A stretch of 64,000 nucleotides of DNA from NCBI GenBank assembly GCA_001548435.1, contig AP017308.1:434001-498000 (forward strand), in the 5' to 3' direction. The position numbers and the translations under genes are program-made. The notes beneath the pieces were generated by a model. That model was not told the origin of the DNA, ran no database searches, and saw nothing but the letters and a program-made list of their open reading frames with translations. The stretch comes from Leptolyngbya sp. NIES-3755. GTDB taxonomy: Bacteria > Cyanobacteriota > Cyanobacteriia > Leptolyngbyales > Leptolyngbyaceae. Shown piece after piece: positions 46,019 through 54,872 of the stretch; the stretch's first letter is position 1, and each line of letters begins with the position of its first letter.

Positions 46019-46417
46019 GTGGGTACACACCAATACACTTTTCTGACTGCTGATATTCCACCCATTCCGTTACTGTCTGTACAGTTAGCAACGCCGGGAA
46101 TTGAACCAAGAAGAACGATCGACACCCAAGCAATTCTAGACACGGGTTCTGATTGTACGCTCATTCCACTGCCATTGTTGATGCAAGTGAATGCAAGAAT
46201 TATTGGTCGGTCGATACGAATTCCGGTTGCGGGGGAGAAGGCGATCGCCATTCCTCATCTAGTCGGGTTGCAGTTCGACCAGTACCGTTTCGCAGGGGTC
46301 GAAGTCTTTGGCTGTTCGATCAATGATATTGGCGAACTGCTAATCATTGGACGCGATGTGATGAATCAGTATCGGATTGAGTTTGATGGTCAGAGTTTGA
46401 CGTTTACGATTTTTTAG
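46019..46417 (+). CDS. Retropepsin-like aspartic protease-fold protein
   Basis: A 132-residue clan AA aspartic protease-like protein. The catalytic-type motif is AILDTGSDCTLIP (DTG), followed by flap-like and strand segments and the hydrophobic LLIIGRDVMNQY, which matches the ILG(R/M)D motif of retropepsins. One DTG per chain implies a homodimer. It starts at a GTG ten bases after the DUF5678-like gene. Confidence 0.85.
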   Translation: MGTHQYTFLTADIPPIPLLSVQLATPGIEPRRTIDTQAILDTGSDCTLIPLPLLMQVNARIIGRSIRIPVAGEKAIAIPHLVGLQFDQYRFAGVEVFGCSINDIGELLIIGRDVMNQYRIEFDGQSLTFTIF

Positions 46418-46423
46418 GGGAAT

Positions 46424-46480
46424 GCGATCGAGATCTTGAGCCTTAGCTTCGATATATAGGATGCGATCGCGAATGCTTGT
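46424..46480 (+). repeat. Dispersed repeat, copy D
   Basis: GCGATCGAGATCTTGAGCCT and about 30 following bases (ending GATGCGATCGC) match copy B. It begins seven bases after the retropepsin-like gene. Confidence 0.78.
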
Positions 46481-46523
46481 CTCGGATCGCTTCAAGCGTT
46501 AGAACCTCATTTCGCGGGTCATC

Positions 46524-46757
46524 TTACCGCGTGGATAAAAGCGCGACTTCTACATATTCGGGAAGCTCGATCGCATAAAAGCGATCGACCGAAAACGCAT
46601 AATCCTCCCCGCTCTCGTCAATGATGCGGATTAGACCATTTGTGCTGGCTTGTTCATCTGGAATCACCTGATAAAGCTTGCCAACTTCGAGCGATGCTGG
46701 ATAGCCTTCGTTGTTTAAGCAGATTGCAAAGTGGGATTGGGCTAATGGTGGCTTCAT
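46524..46757 (-). CDS. Small hypothetical protein
   Basis: A 77-residue soluble protein (MKPPLAQSHFAICLNNEGYP, then ASLEVGKLYQVIPDE). It looks like a small beta-barrel (GLIRIIDESGEDYAFSVDRF), a type frequent in cyanobacterial toxin-antitoxin islands. It lies directly downstream of the next small gene on the same strand, with start and stop nearly touching. Confidence 0.6.
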   Translation of the reverse strand: MKPPLAQSHFAICLNNEGYPASLEVGKLYQVIPDEQASTNGLIRIIDESGEDYAFSVDRFYAIELPEYVEVALLSTR

Positions 46758-46759
46758 AA

Positions 46760-46996
46760 TCAATCTAGAAACGGAAGTTTGAGCTTAAACTCGACTTTGC
46801 CGATTCCATGAGCTTCATACCAATGGATTTCAGCTAGTCGTATCGTACCGTTTTCAAGCTCGACCTGGGCAACTCCCTTCAATTTTCTCCATCTGCCGCG
46901 CCCATAGTGTTTGTGTAATCGCTTACGATCGCGAATGCCTGTCCCGACTGCAATCACTTCAATTTCACTAATCTCGCCAATAATCTCAAAATCCAC
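46760..46996 (-). CDS. Conserved small cyanobacterial protein
   Basis: A 78-residue basic protein: GEISEIEVIAVGTGIRDRKR, LHKHYGRGRWRKLKG, then IRLAEIHWYEAHGIGKVEFK. The pattern is common in cyanobacteria, usually in multiple copies, and unassigned. Fragments of related copies are embedded in repeats A and C, so this family has been duplicated and lost within the island. Confidence 0.7.
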   Translation of the reverse strand: MDFEIIGEISEIEVIAVGTGIRDRKRLHKHYGRGRWRKLKGVAQVELENGTIRLAEIHWYEAHGIGKVEFKLKLPFLD

Positions 46997-47081
46997 GCTT
47001 CAGCCAACTAAATACGAATGTGATTCTGAACAATAGCAGGATTTGATCGAGAAATTTGAAGGAATTAGCGATCGCGAAAAG

Positions 47082-47762
47082 TCACTGCACAAATTGAAGT
47101 TTGGCTAATACAAGCCGAATTTGCCCATAGTTATATTTCCTGTCTACATGATCATAAATATTTCTCAGCGATTCAGTTCCAAGAGTTTCAAAAGCTTGCA
47201 TGATTTCAGTCTGACCCTCTTGCGTAACTTCGCGATCAATGTCAATCTCTTCGCCCCTCAAAATCAATTCAGAGAGTCTAGTAAGAATTGTCGGTTCTTG
47301 AGAGTTCCGTATTTGAGCAATCTCTAAAGCTGATAGTCCATGAAGATGCAACGTTAGTATGTCATGTGCATATTCAGGAGATTTGCTTTGTCTTGCAATC
47401 CAGCCTTTAGGACAAAGAACAGGGCGCTGTCCTCGCATTACTGCCAAACTCGCATCGTTCAACTGTAGTACACGTTTGTTGCCTCTTTGCCTATCTTCTT
47501 GAACTAAACTTTGAAAAAGTAACCATTGAGCCAATAATCTCCAATCCTCTACCGATCTTTCTCTTCCAATTCCATAAGTAGAGAGTTCGCAGTGTCCGTG
47601 TTGAATGACATCCTGATTCTTTAAGCCTCGAAGAACCTCGATCGTGTAGTTGATCCCAAAGTTTTGACCACGTTGTTGAAAACGGGCAATACAAGACAGA
47701 AATTTTTGAGCGTCGATTGTCCAGTCAAGTCTCAGATTTGAGTTATCGATCACAGTACTCAT
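47082..47762 (-). CDS. RecQ C-terminal (RQC + HTH) fragment without helicase domain
   Basis: A 226-residue protein matching only the C-terminal part of RecQ. From residue ~15, DWTIDAQKFLSCIARFQQRG aligns with the stretch just after the RecQ zinc site. ELSTYGIGRERSVEDWRLLA, then QWLLFQSLVQED, is the winged-helix RQC domain. The last ~80 residues (ILTLHLHGLSALEIAQIRN...) form the HTH region of long RecQ proteins. The helicase motifs and zinc cysteines are absent, and nothing helicase-like lies upstream. It may be a remnant of a deleted recQ or a stand-alone DNA-binding protein. Confidence 0.78.
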   Translation of the reverse strand: MSTVIDNSNLRLDWTIDAQKFLSCIARFQQRGQNFGINYTIEVLRGLKNQDVIQHGHCELSTYGIGRERSVEDWRLLAQWLLFQSLVQEDRQRGNKRVLQLNDASLAVMRGQRPVLCPKGWIARQSKSPEYAHDILTLHLHGLSALEIAQIRNSQEPTILTRLSELILRGEEIDIDREVTQEGQTEIMQAFETLGTESLRNIYDHVDRKYNYGQIRLVLAKLQFVQ

Positions 47763-47916
47763 GGAGGAACTTCTTAATGCTAATTACTGAAGTATCTTTC
47801 CCATTCACTCTCACCGCTTAACAATCTCGTTCTGCAAAATTATCAAACAGTTATCTCTAATTTTTCAGAGATAACAGAAGCCTGAGATTTGAGGTCTAGC
47901 TTGGGAACACTAATGG

Positions 47917-48408
47917 ATGTTAATTCTTACTTCTAGGGAAGCGTTACAGGATATGCTTGATGGGCAGTTTGCGAGTGTGAAAACCACTCACGCGCTTGAA
48001 TACTACAAAAATCACTGCGAATTTCTTGGCTATACCGTTGAGGAGACAGAGGAATTTTCAATTTACTGCCGCCACTCTCGGAAGGATGCCTTGAGGCTTA
48101 TTCTATTGAATAGAGGCGCTGGAGTTATGGCGCAGATCATCTATGGATTTCCCAAGCATTTGCATCATGACTTGAATGCGCTTTACATGTACGCGAATGA
48201 CCTGAACGGTATGTTCTACTTCATGAAAGCTTACGTTCGTATCTTTGATGACAACCCTCCTGCTCTATTTTTCACCTCTGTATTTGAAGGAGATTACAAT
48301 CGGCAAAACTTTGCTGTCTTCCTCGAAAACATATACGAGGATATGGACAAATGGGCTAATTATCTTAAAACTGCGGATCTGTGGCGTTCTCCAGATGAGA
48401 ATTCTTAA
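47917..48408 (+). CDS. YbjN-like / chaperone-fold hypothetical protein
   Basis: A 163-residue acidic protein. The pattern of an N-terminal helix, a strand pair (FLGYTVEETEEFSIYCRHSR), the helix LNALYMYANDLNGMFYFMKA and a C-terminal helix (AVFLENIYEDMDKWANYL) resembles YbjN/type III chaperone-like proteins. Function unknown. It is divergent from the RecQ fragment and followed by a terminator. Confidence 0.6.
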   Translation: MLILTSREALQDMLDGQFASVKTTHALEYYKNHCEFLGYTVEETEEFSIYCRHSRKDALRLILLNRGAGVMAQIIYGFPKHLHHDLNALYMYANDLNGMFYFMKAYVRIFDDNPPALFFTSVFEGDYNRQNFAVFLENIYEDMDKWANYLKTADLWRSPDENS

Positions 48409-48450
48409 AAGTCCTTTGCTCAATCGCGTCACACTGATGCACTCAAAAGC

Positions 48451-48486
48451 AAAAGACCTACGTTTCTTTGGAAGCTTGGGTCTTTT
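48451..48486 (+). terminator. Terminator after the YbjN-like gene
   Basis: AAAAGACC (48451-48458) pairs with GGTCTTTT (48479-48486) around a 20-base loop; the T-rich arm acts as the U-run. Confidence 0.65.
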
Positions 48487-48627
48487 CTAATCTAAACAAA
48501 AAAGTGTCTTTGAGATTTTTAACGATGAGAATCAAGCGATTGACTGATGGAATAAGGATGGTGTGATCTCCGTCAATCCAGCACAAACTTGTGATGGTTA
48601 CGGTGAGAGTTGTTAGGGTTAACTCTC

Positions 48628-49008
48628 ATGAAGATTTTAGGATGGTGTATTGGATTGTCGCTGGCACTATGGAGTGTGCCTGCAAAGGCGGAGAATTGGC
48701 AAATTGTTTCTACCTCAGTTGAGGGAGCAATTACAGAAATAAATTTTGATTCCCTTGAACATCAAGGAGCAAACGCCCTGTATGTATTGCGTTATTTCTT
48801 ACGCTACCCGGAGTCCAATAAGGCTCAGGTCTATGTAGTGGAGATGGAAACAAACTGCCAAACGTTCAAAGAACGGAAGTTGCAATGGGCTGCATACACC
48901 TTGAATGGAAAGCGCTTACACACTCAGAAAAAGCCGGAGCGGTGGGAATCAATTCTTTTAGGATCAGTCTCGCATCGAGTTTATACTCGTGTCTGCCCAA
49001 GCCGATAA
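48628..49008 (+). CDS. Secreted hypothetical protein (surface-adhesin E-like)
   Basis: A 126-residue exported protein. The signal peptide MKILGWCIGLSLALWSVPAKA is followed by a small beta-rich domain (WQIVSTSVEGAITEINFDSL) and a pair of cysteines (METNCQ, TRVCPS). The layout recalls surface-adhesin E domains; family assignment is tentative. The start at 48628 gives a proper signal peptide; the frame extends six codons further upstream. Confidence 0.65.
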   Translation: MKILGWCIGLSLALWSVPAKAENWQIVSTSVEGAITEINFDSLEHQGANALYVLRYFLRYPESNKAQVYVVEMETNCQTFKERKLQWAAYTLNGKRLHTQKKPERWESILLGSVSHRVYTRVCPSR

Positions 49009-49048
49009 AACAGTGCTGATATCGCTAGGGGAAACAATCAGTCCGATA

Positions 49049-49291
49049 CTACTGCTCAACGTTGCAGGCAGCCATCATTGCATTGATATGGGTGAAAATC
49101 CGATCGAGTTCTGCGATCGCATCGAGTTCCCCAATCTCTTCAAGCGCCAGTTGATCCGCTTTCTTTTTCTCTAGCAATTCTTCCATCCGAAGCTGTAGCG
49201 CATCGCTAAACTTAAACAAATTCCATGCACCAACTTTCTCGATTTTGATCTCATGTAAAATTGAGGATGGTTTGTTCAGAACTGCGCTCAT
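49049..49291 (-). CDS. Small helical hypothetical protein
   Basis: An 80-residue charged, helical protein (SDALQLRMEELLEKKKADQL, then ALEEIGELDAIAELDRI). It resembles short helical proteins in toxin-antitoxin islands, but I cannot assign it. It lies downstream of the ribosomal operon terminator on the same strand. Confidence 0.55.
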   Translation of the reverse strand: MSAVLNKPSSILHEIKIEKVGAWNLFKFSDALQLRMEELLEKKKADQLALEEIGELDAIAELDRIFTHINAMMAACNVEQ

Positions 49292-49339
49292 TGCAACCTC
49301 TCCAATGCTTTATCGTTATTCTATTCGATCGCCCATCAA

Positions 49340-49371
49340 AAAAGACCCACACCAAACGATGCAGGTCTTTT
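49340..49371 (-). terminator. Terminator closing the S10-spc operon
   Basis: AAAAGACC (49340-49347) pairs with GGTCTTTT (49364-49371); A- and T-runs on both sides make it work in either direction. It lies about 20 bases after the rplO stop. Confidence 0.85.
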
Positions 49372-49391
49372 TAATCAACTAACCTCAGAAC

Positions 49392-49835
49392 TTAAACAAC
49401 TTCGCAAGTTCCGCCAGCCGCTTCGATCTTCGACTTCGCGCCCTCAGTAAACGCCGCAGCTTTCACACTCAGCTTCACCGACAACTCACCATCGCCCAAA
49501 ATCTTCAGCGGACCATCATCCTGAGTCACAATCCCCGCATCCATCAGCGAAGATAACGTCACCTCAGAATCAGCAGCCAACTCAGCCAAATCGCCCACAT
49601 TCACCGCCGTAAAGAACTTCCGATTGATCACCGTAAAGTACTTCAACTTCGGCAAGCGACGATACAGAGGCGTTTGACCCCCTTCAAACCCCGGACGAGT
49701 CGGACGACCCGATCGAGATTTTTGACCCCGCATTCCAAACCCACCACTCGCACCTTGACCCGCAGAAATCCCGCGACCGATGCGACGTTTGCGCTTGGTT
49801 GAGCCTGGTTGTGGCACAGCATCTTCTAATCTCAT
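49392..49835 (-). CDS. rplO: 50S ribosomal protein L15
   Basis: A 147-residue L15, starting [18 protein letters not shown] with the Gly/Arg-rich N-terminal extension ([17 protein letters not shown]) that threads into 23S rRNA. The start is the ATG at 49835; codons upstream overlap rpsE and are discounted. It is the last gene of this operon: a terminator follows instead of the secY gene found here in most cyanobacteria. Confidence 0.97.
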   Translation of the reverse strand: MRLEDAVPQPGSTKRKRRIGRGISAGQGASGGFGMRGQKSRSGRPTRPGFEGGQTPLYRRLPKLKYFTVINRKFFTAVNVGDLAELAADSEVTLSSLMDAGIVTQDDGPLKILGDGELSVKLSVKAAAFTEGAKSKIEAAGGTCEVV

Positions 49836-49848
49836 GATCTCGTGCCTC

Positions 49849-50376
49849 CTAAACGCCGTAAAGTTGTTCAACCGGAATGCCGCGCTCTTGAGCTACATCC
49901 GATAGGGTGCGAAGACCAGATAACGCACTCACCGCCGCACGAGCATTGTTCAGCGGGTTATCCGAGCCAAGCTGTTTTGCCAGAATGTTCTTCACTCCTG
50001 CGAGTTCGAGAACAGTCCGAACGGCTCCCCCAGCAATTACCCCAGTACCCGGAGCAGCAGGACGCATCAGCACTTTCGCACCGCCGCCTGTTGCTGTTGC
50101 CGGGTGAGGAATCGAGTTTGCCTTGGTGAGCGGCACGTCAATCAGATGTTTTTTACCATCTGCGACCCCTTTCTTCACCGCACCGATGACATCGCTGGCT
50201 TTACCCACGCCGACACCGACTTGACCTTTCTCGTTACCTACTACTACGATCGCTCTAAAACTGAGCTTTTTACCGCCCTTCACAACCTTCGTGACCCGGC
50301 GAATTTGCACAACGCGCTCTTGGAATTCGGATTCCTTTTCACGCGATTTCTTTTCTTTTCCTTTTGCCTTAGCCAT
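49849..50376 (-). CDS. rpsE: 30S ribosomal protein S5
   Basis: A 175-residue S5 with its dsRNA-binding-like N-terminal domain ([20 protein letters not shown]) and the [18 protein letters not shown] motif of the second domain. It takes part in decoding fidelity and mRNA entry. Twelve bases separate it from rplR. Confidence 0.98.
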   Translation of the reverse strand: MAKAKGKEKKSREKESEFQERVVQIRRVTKVVKGGKKLSFRAIVVVGNEKGQVGVGVGKASDVIGAVKKGVADGKKHLIDVPLTKANSIPHPATATGGGAKVLMRPAAPGTGVIAGGAVRTVLELAGVKNILAKQLGSDNPLNNARAAVSALSGLRTLSDVAQERGIPVEQLYGV

Positions 50377-50387
50377 GTGTTTTGCTC

Positions 50388-50753
50388 CTAGAAGTTCAGA
50401 CCAGCTTCACGGGCAGCATCCGCTAAGGTCTGGACGCGACCATGATAGAGATTACCACCGCGATCGAACACCACTTGTTCGATCCCTTTTGCTTTTGCGC
50501 GTTGGGCAATCAACTTACCCACTTCTGATGCAGCCGCGCAGTTTGCTCCCGATTCGATCTTGTCTTTGACTTCAGGATCAACCGTGGAAGCAGAAGCGAT
50601 CGTATGTTGAGCCACATCATCGATCAGTTGCACATAGATATGCTGATTCGATCGAAATACGGCTAAACGGGGACGCTCTGAAGTACCAGACACGCGACGG
50701 CGAATTCGAGCGTGGCGCTTTTGTGTAGATTCTCGACGACTTACTTTGCTCAT
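50388..50753 (-). CDS. rplR: 50S ribosomal protein L18
   Basis: A 121-residue L18, the 5S rRNA-binding protein, with the basic start [20 protein letters not shown] and the core [14 protein letters not shown], ending [10 protein letters not shown]. Lies three bases after rplF. Confidence 0.98.
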   Translation of the reverse strand: MSKVSRRESTQKRHARIRRRVSGTSERPRLAVFRSNQHIYVQLIDDVAQHTIASASTVDPEVKDKIESGANCAAASEVGKLIAQRAKAKGIEQVVFDRGGNLYHGRVQTLADAAREAGLNF

Positions 50754-50756
50754 GGC

Positions 50757-51305
50757 TTATTTCTTCCCTTTACCGCCAGTCTTACCAACCTTGCGACGAA
50801 CCACCTCGCCCTGGTAGCGAATTCCCTTCCCTTTGTAGGGTTCTGGAGGACGCACCGCACGAATCTTAGCTGCCGTGTTACCGACGATTTCTTTATCAAT
50901 TCCAGTCACAATCACGTTGGTGTTGTTTTCAACCTGGAATTGAACACCATCGGGCGGTTCGATCAAGACTGGATGGCTATAACCCATGTTCATGTTCAAG
51001 TTCTTACCCTGAACCGCAGCACGATAACCGACCCCTTGAATTTCTAAGCGGCGTTGAAATCCGTTAGAAACCCCTTCAACCATGTTGGCAACGAGGGTGC
51101 GGCAAAGACCGTGACGTTCACGTGCCATTCGAGAATCATTTACCCGATTGACGTTGATCGTGTCGCCTTCGGTTTCGATCGTCACACCAGCCGGAAGCAC
51201 TCGTGAGAGTTCTCCTTTGGGTCCTTTGACGACGACTTGTTGACCGCTAACGGTAACAGTCACCTTTGCAGGAATTGTAATCGGACGTTTTCCAATACGA
51301 GACAT
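50757..51305 (-). CDS. rplF: 50S ribosomal protein L6
   Basis: A 182-residue L6 made of two related domains. It begins [15 protein letters not shown] and ends in the signature [19 protein letters not shown], which binds the sarcin-ricin loop region near the factor site. Confidence 0.98.
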   Translation of the reverse strand: MSRIGKRPITIPAKVTVTVSGQQVVVKGPKGELSRVLPAGVTIETEGDTINVNRVNDSRMARERHGLCRTLVANMVEGVSNGFQRRLEIQGVGYRAAVQGKNLNMNMGYSHPVLIEPPDGVQFQVENNTNVIVTGIDKEIVGNTAAKIRAVRPPEPYKGKGIRYQGEVVRRKVGKTGGKGKK

Positions 51306-51317
51306 TGTTTATTCCTC

Positions 51318-51719
51318 CTACCAAACGTAGCAAAGGACTTCGCCGCCAATGCCCGTTTTACGAGCTTCGCGATCGGTCATGATGCCGCTAGATGTTGATA
51401 CGATCGCAATTCCAATACCGCCCAATACACGCGGTAGGTCTTTACGATTTTTGTACACCCGCAAACCTGGACGGCTCACTCGCTTGAGTGCAGTGATGAT
51501 CGGTTTGCGATTTTTGCCTTTGTATTTGAGACCCAAGACTAGGTTTTTCTTGGGAATTTCACCCACTTCTTCGACTGAGGCGATAAAGCCTTCAGCGACC
51601 AGTACTTCTGCAATACTGCGAGTCATGCGGGTGGATGGAACTTCGGTCGTTTGGTGACGCGCCAGACTAGCGTTCCGAATGCGCGTCAGCATATCTGAAA
51701 TGGTGTCGTTTGCTGCCAT
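51318..51719 (-). CDS. rpsH: 30S ribosomal protein S8
   Basis: A 133-residue S8. It has [18 protein letters not shown] at the N-terminus and the C-terminal signature [18 protein letters not shown]. It binds the central domain of 16S rRNA and in E. coli is the feedback repressor of spc. rpsN (S14) is absent between rplE and rpsH, as usual in cyanobacteria. Confidence 0.98.
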   Translation of the reverse strand: MAANDTISDMLTRIRNASLARHQTTEVPSTRMTRSIAEVLVAEGFIASVEEVGEIPKKNLVLGLKYKGKNRKPIITALKRVSRPGLRVYKNRKDLPRVLGGIGIAIVSTSSGIMTDREARKTGIGGEVLCYVW

Positions 51720-51743
51720 AGTTGCCTCTGTGGTTTGACTGCG

Positions 51744-52289
51744 TTAGTTATCTCGGAACGGCATACCCATTTCTTTCAGCAGGGCACGTCCTTCTTCATC
51801 AGTGTTGGCAGTCGTAATGATCGAGATGTCCATCCCCCGAATTTGATCGATACTGTCGTATTCGATTTCGGGGAAGATCAGTTGCTCTCTCAGACCGAGG
51901 GTATAGTTTCCACGTCCGTCAAAGCTTTTCGGGCTGATGCCGCGAAAGTCCCGAATCCGAGGCAAGGCTAGATTCATCAAACGATCCAGGAAGTTATACA
52001 TTCGATCGGCTCTTAGCGTCACCATCACCCCAACTGGCATTCCTTGACGAATTTTGAAACCTGCGATCGCTTTTTTAGCGCGAGTAACAACAGGTTTTTG
52101 ACCAGTGATGATTGCGAGTTCGTTGACAGATGCTTCAAGCGCTTTCGCATTTTGAGACGCTTCGCCTAGACCCCGGTTAACGGTGATCTTGACGACCTTC
52201 GGAACTTCATGGATGTTCTTGTAGCTAAACTGCTCGGTTAACTTGGGAACAACTTTTTCTTGGTACGAAGTTTTCAGTCTGTTGGACAT
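51744..52289 (-). CDS. rplE: 50S ribosomal protein L5
   Basis: A 181-residue L5, part of the 5S RNP, with [20 protein letters not shown] near the N-terminus and [20 protein letters not shown] at the end. Lies about 50 bases after rplX. Confidence 0.98.
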   Translation of the reverse strand: MSNRLKTSYQEKVVPKLTEQFSYKNIHEVPKVVKITVNRGLGEASQNAKALEASVNELAIITGQKPVVTRAKKAIAGFKIRQGMPVGVMVTLRADRMYNFLDRLMNLALPRIRDFRGISPKSFDGRGNYTLGLREQLIFPEIEYDSIDQIRGMDISIITTANTDEEGRALLKEMGMPFRDN

Positions 52290-52340
52290 GGTTTTTAGTT
52301 CCTCCCTGGGCTTGGTCAGGGCTAATTTGAATGGATCGGC

Positions 52341-52691
52341 TTAATCAATGATTTCGCCGGTTTTGACGAGCTTTCTCACTTTGCGTCCATCCTCAGTGAA
52401 GGTGTAGCAAACGCGAGAAGCAACCTTTTCTTTCTGCGAATACAGCATCACATTGGAACTATGAATCGGAAATTCATACGTTTCAATTCGACCGGATTCA
52501 CCTTCTTGCTGCGGCTTGATGTGCTTGGTCTTGAGGTTTACACCTTTGACAATCACTTTGCTGAGCTTGGGGAATGCACGAACAATCTCGCCCACTTTCC
52601 CTTTATCGTTTCCGGAAATCACTTGAACAGTGTCGCCTGCTTTCACGTGCATTTTCAGTGCAACCAGGGACTTTTTCTTCTTAAATGGCAT
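52341..52691 (-). CDS. rplX: 50S ribosomal protein L24
   Basis: A 116-residue L24 with a KOW motif ([20 protein letters not shown]). It is an assembly initiator at the 5' end of 23S rRNA. Its ATG directly abuts the rplN stop codon. A later ATG at codon 14 would also give a functional KOW domain. Confidence 0.97.
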   Translation of the reverse strand: MPFKKKKSLVALKMHVKAGDTVQVISGNDKGKVGEIVRAFPKLSKVIVKGVNLKTKHIKPQQEGESGRIETYEFPIHSSNVMLYSQKEKVASRVCYTFTEDGRKVRKLVKTGEIID

Positions 52692-53057
52692 CTACAGCAC
52701 CTCCGGCGCTAGAGAAACAATCTTGGTGAAGTTCTTTTCGCGGAGTTCACGCGCAACCGGACCAAACACACGGGTTCCTCTCGGATTACCGTCTGCGTTA
52801 ATGATCACGGCGGCATTGTCATCAAATCGAATGCTCATCCCGCTGTCACGCCGCAAGGTTTTGCGAGTGCGAACAATTACGGCTTTGACCACATCCGACT
52901 TCTTCACTGCCATGTTCGGGATTGCATCCTTCACAACAGCAACAATCACATCGCCAACTCCGGCATAGCGACGATTACCACCCAGTACACGAATGCACAT
53001 GAGCTTTCTTGCGCCGCTGTTATCTGCCACATTGAGATAGCTTTCCTGCTGAATCAT
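52692..53057 (-). CDS. rplN: 50S ribosomal protein L14
   Basis: A 121-residue L14, beginning [20 protein letters not shown] and carrying the family core [19 protein letters not shown]. It sits at the subunit interface next to L19. Confidence 0.98.
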   Translation of the reverse strand: MIQQESYLNVADNSGARKLMCIRVLGGNRRYAGVGDVIVAVVKDAIPNMAVKKSDVVKAVIVRTRKTLRRDSGMSIRFDDNAAVIINADGNPRGTRVFGPVARELREKNFTKIVSLAPEVL

Positions 53058-53075
53058 GTCCGTCTCCTAGTAGGG

Positions 53076-53321
53076 TTAGGCTTTGGTACTCACGATCTCA
53101 AGCACAGTCCAACATTTGGTGCGGCTCAAGGGTCGAGTTTCCTGAATTCGGACGCGATCGCCTTGTTTGCACTTGTTTTCTTCGTCATGTGCTTTGTAGC
53201 GCTTTGTCCGAACTACGATTTTTCCGTATTTGGGGTGTGCTGTGCGACTTTCCACAGCAACCACCACCGTTTTGTCCATCTTGTCGCTGACAACTAAGCC
53301 AACTCTTTCTTTAACTGCCAT
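53076..53321 (-). CDS. rpsQ: 30S ribosomal protein S17
   Basis: An 81-residue S17, an OB-fold early-assembly protein: [20 protein letters not shown] and [19 protein letters not shown]. Five bases separate it from rpmC. Confidence 0.98.
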   Translation of the reverse strand: MAVKERVGLVVSDKMDKTVVVAVESRTAHPKYGKIVVRTKRYKAHDEENKCKQGDRVRIQETRPLSRTKCWTVLEIVSTKA

Positions 53322-53326
53322 TGGAG

Positions 53327-53533
53327 TTATTCACCTTTCAACTGTCTTTCACGTTCAACGGTCAGCAACTGCGAGAGGCGGTGTTTGACGTGCTTGAACT
53401 GATGTGGTTTTTCGAGTTGACGAGTTCCCTGCTGCATTCGGAGTTGGAAGAGTTCTTTCTTAGTAGAGAGAATCTGATCCGAAAGTTCCTCGTCGTTGAG
53501 CGATCGAGCGTCTGCAATTTTTGGAAGTGCCAT
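53327..53533 (-). CDS. rpmC: 50S ribosomal protein L29
   Basis: A 68-residue two-helix L29 ([20 protein letters not shown], then [17 protein letters not shown]). It lies by the exit tunnel and is part of the trigger-factor/SRP docking area. Confidence 0.97.
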   Translation of the reverse strand: MALPKIADARSLNDEELSDQILSTKKELFQLRMQQGTRQLEKPHQFKHVKHRLSQLLTVERERQLKGE

Positions 53534-53535
53534 GT

Positions 53536-53964
53536 TTATGATTCCTCCTCGACGACTTGCTGACGGGTGATGAATTTGGTCTTAATCGGGAGTTTGTACT
53601 GTGCGAGTCGCATTGCTTCTCTTGCAGTCTCTTCGGGCACTCCAGCGATTTCAAACATAATCCGACCCGGTTTGACGACTGCAACCCAGTATTCGGGCGC
53701 ACCTTTACCAGATCCCATCCGGGTTTCTGCGGCACGAGCGGTTACAGGCTTGTCAGGGAAAATCCGAATCCAGATTTGTCCACCCCGGCGGATGTAGCGC
53801 GTCATAGCACGACGGCTGGCTTCAATTTGGCGCGATGTGATCCAGGTTGGCTCTAAGGCTTGTAAGCCAAAGTCACCGAAGTTCAGTTGACTTCCACGTG
53901 TCGCCAATCCTTTCATTCGACCGCGCTGCTGCTTACGGAATTTTGTTCTTCTTGGGCTTAACAT
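53536..53964 (-). CDS. rplP: 50S ribosomal protein L16
   Basis: A 142-residue L16, starting [20 protein letters not shown], with [20 protein letters not shown] and the C-terminal [11 protein letters not shown]. It positions tRNA near the A site. The ATG at 53964 is certain from the conserved start; an upstream in-frame stretch runs through the repeat-rich spacer and is not coding. Confidence 0.98.
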   Translation of the reverse strand: MLSPRRTKFRKQQRGRMKGLATRGSQLNFGDFGLQALEPTWITSRQIEASRRAMTRYIRRGGQIWIRIFPDKPVTARAAETRMGSGKGAPEYWVAVVKPGRIMFEIAGVPEETAREAMRLAQYKLPIKTKFITRQQVVEEES

Positions 53965-53984
53965 TGGTCGATACCTAGTGGGAT

Positions 53985-54105
53985 TGTGGGGGAGGGGGTG
54001 TGGGGTGCGGGGTGCGGGGTGCGAGGGGAAAGAAGGCAAAAATATCTCTAAAATTCTCTTTTTTCTTAAAACCTCACACCTCACACCTCGTACCTCGCAC
54101 CCTCC
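53985..54105. repeat. GC-rich tandem and inverted repeat between rplP and rpsC
   Basis: On the plus strand GGGTGCG-like heptamers are tandem at about 53985-54028. The complementary CCTCACA/CCTCGCACCC run is at about 54071-54105, so the transcript can form a long hairpin (GGGTGCGAGG with CCTCGCACCC). This is the short tandemly repeated type seen in filamentous cyanobacteria. Confidence 0.75.
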
Positions 54106-54108
54106 TTC

Positions 54109-54861
54109 TTACCCTTCGTTCGATCGATCTTCAAAACGCTGACGACGCTGTTGACGACGACGCGGTTGTTGGTTCGGTGCAACGACTTCCGCTTCACGCT
54201 CTTGTCCGGGCAGGATTTCTCCTTTGAACACCCAAACTTTAATTCCCAACGTTCCGTAGATCGTTTGAGCAGTGGTGCAAACGTAGTCGATGTCTGCTCT
54301 CAAGGTGTGCAGCGGGACACTTCCTTCACGCGAGGCTTCTGGACGAGCAATTTCAGCCCCGTTCAGACGACCGCTCACTTGAATTTTGATGCCTTCGATG
54401 CCAGCCCGTTGAGCGCGTTGAATTGCCTGACGCACGACGCGACGGAACGAAACCCGACGCTCTAGCTGTTCAGCAATATATTCACCGATCAGCGCAGCAT
54501 CCGCATCCACACGAGCGACTTCCACCACATTGATGCGGATTTGTCGATCGCTAGCTCCTAATGCTTGCTGAAGGTTGGTTCTCAGCACTTCGATTCCAGC
54601 ACCACCGCGACCGACGACAACGCCGGGACGTGAGGTACGGATTTCTAAATCGATTTGATCGGCTTTGCGCTCGATGCGGATTTCAGAAATCCCTGGCTTT
54701 TTCAGGTTATCTAAGTTCTTCGGGTTCTTGGTGAAGAAGTGCCGAATTTTGTGGTCTTCCTGAAGCAAGTCGGGATAACGATCGGAATCCGCGAACCAGC
54801 GCGATCGATGTTCTTTGATCACACCGAGCCGAAATCCATTGGGGTTAATCTTCTGTCCCAT
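54109..54861 (-). CDS. rpsC: 30S ribosomal protein S3
   Basis: A 250-residue S3. It starts [20 protein letters not shown] and has the KH domain ([20 protein letters not shown]) and C-terminal S3 domain, with a basic tail ([13 protein letters not shown]). It forms the mRNA entry pore and helicase with S4 and S5. The ATG at 54861 is chosen by the conserved start. Confidence 0.98.
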   Translation of the reverse strand: MGQKINPNGFRLGVIKEHRSRWFADSDRYPDLLQEDHKIRHFFTKNPKNLDNLKKPGISEIRIERKADQIDLEIRTSRPGVVVGRGGAGIEVLRTNLQQALGASDRQIRINVVEVARVDADAALIGEYIAEQLERRVSFRRVVRQAIQRAQRAGIEGIKIQVSGRLNGAEIARPEASREGSVPLHTLRADIDYVCTTAQTIYGTLGIKVWVFKGEILPGQEREAEVVAPNQQPRRRQQRRQRFEDRSNEG

Positions 54862-54872
54862 GTTGTTCTCCC

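Noticed and set aside
43378-46480. CRISPR array candidate from four similar repeats
   Set aside because: Copies are about 0.7-1.4 kb apart with genes between them; no cas genes are near.
54000-54105. CRISPR array candidate in the repeat-rich spacer between rplP and rpsC
   Set aside because: Units are 7-bp tandem and inverted heptamers, without direct repeats of 24-40 bp and unique spacers.
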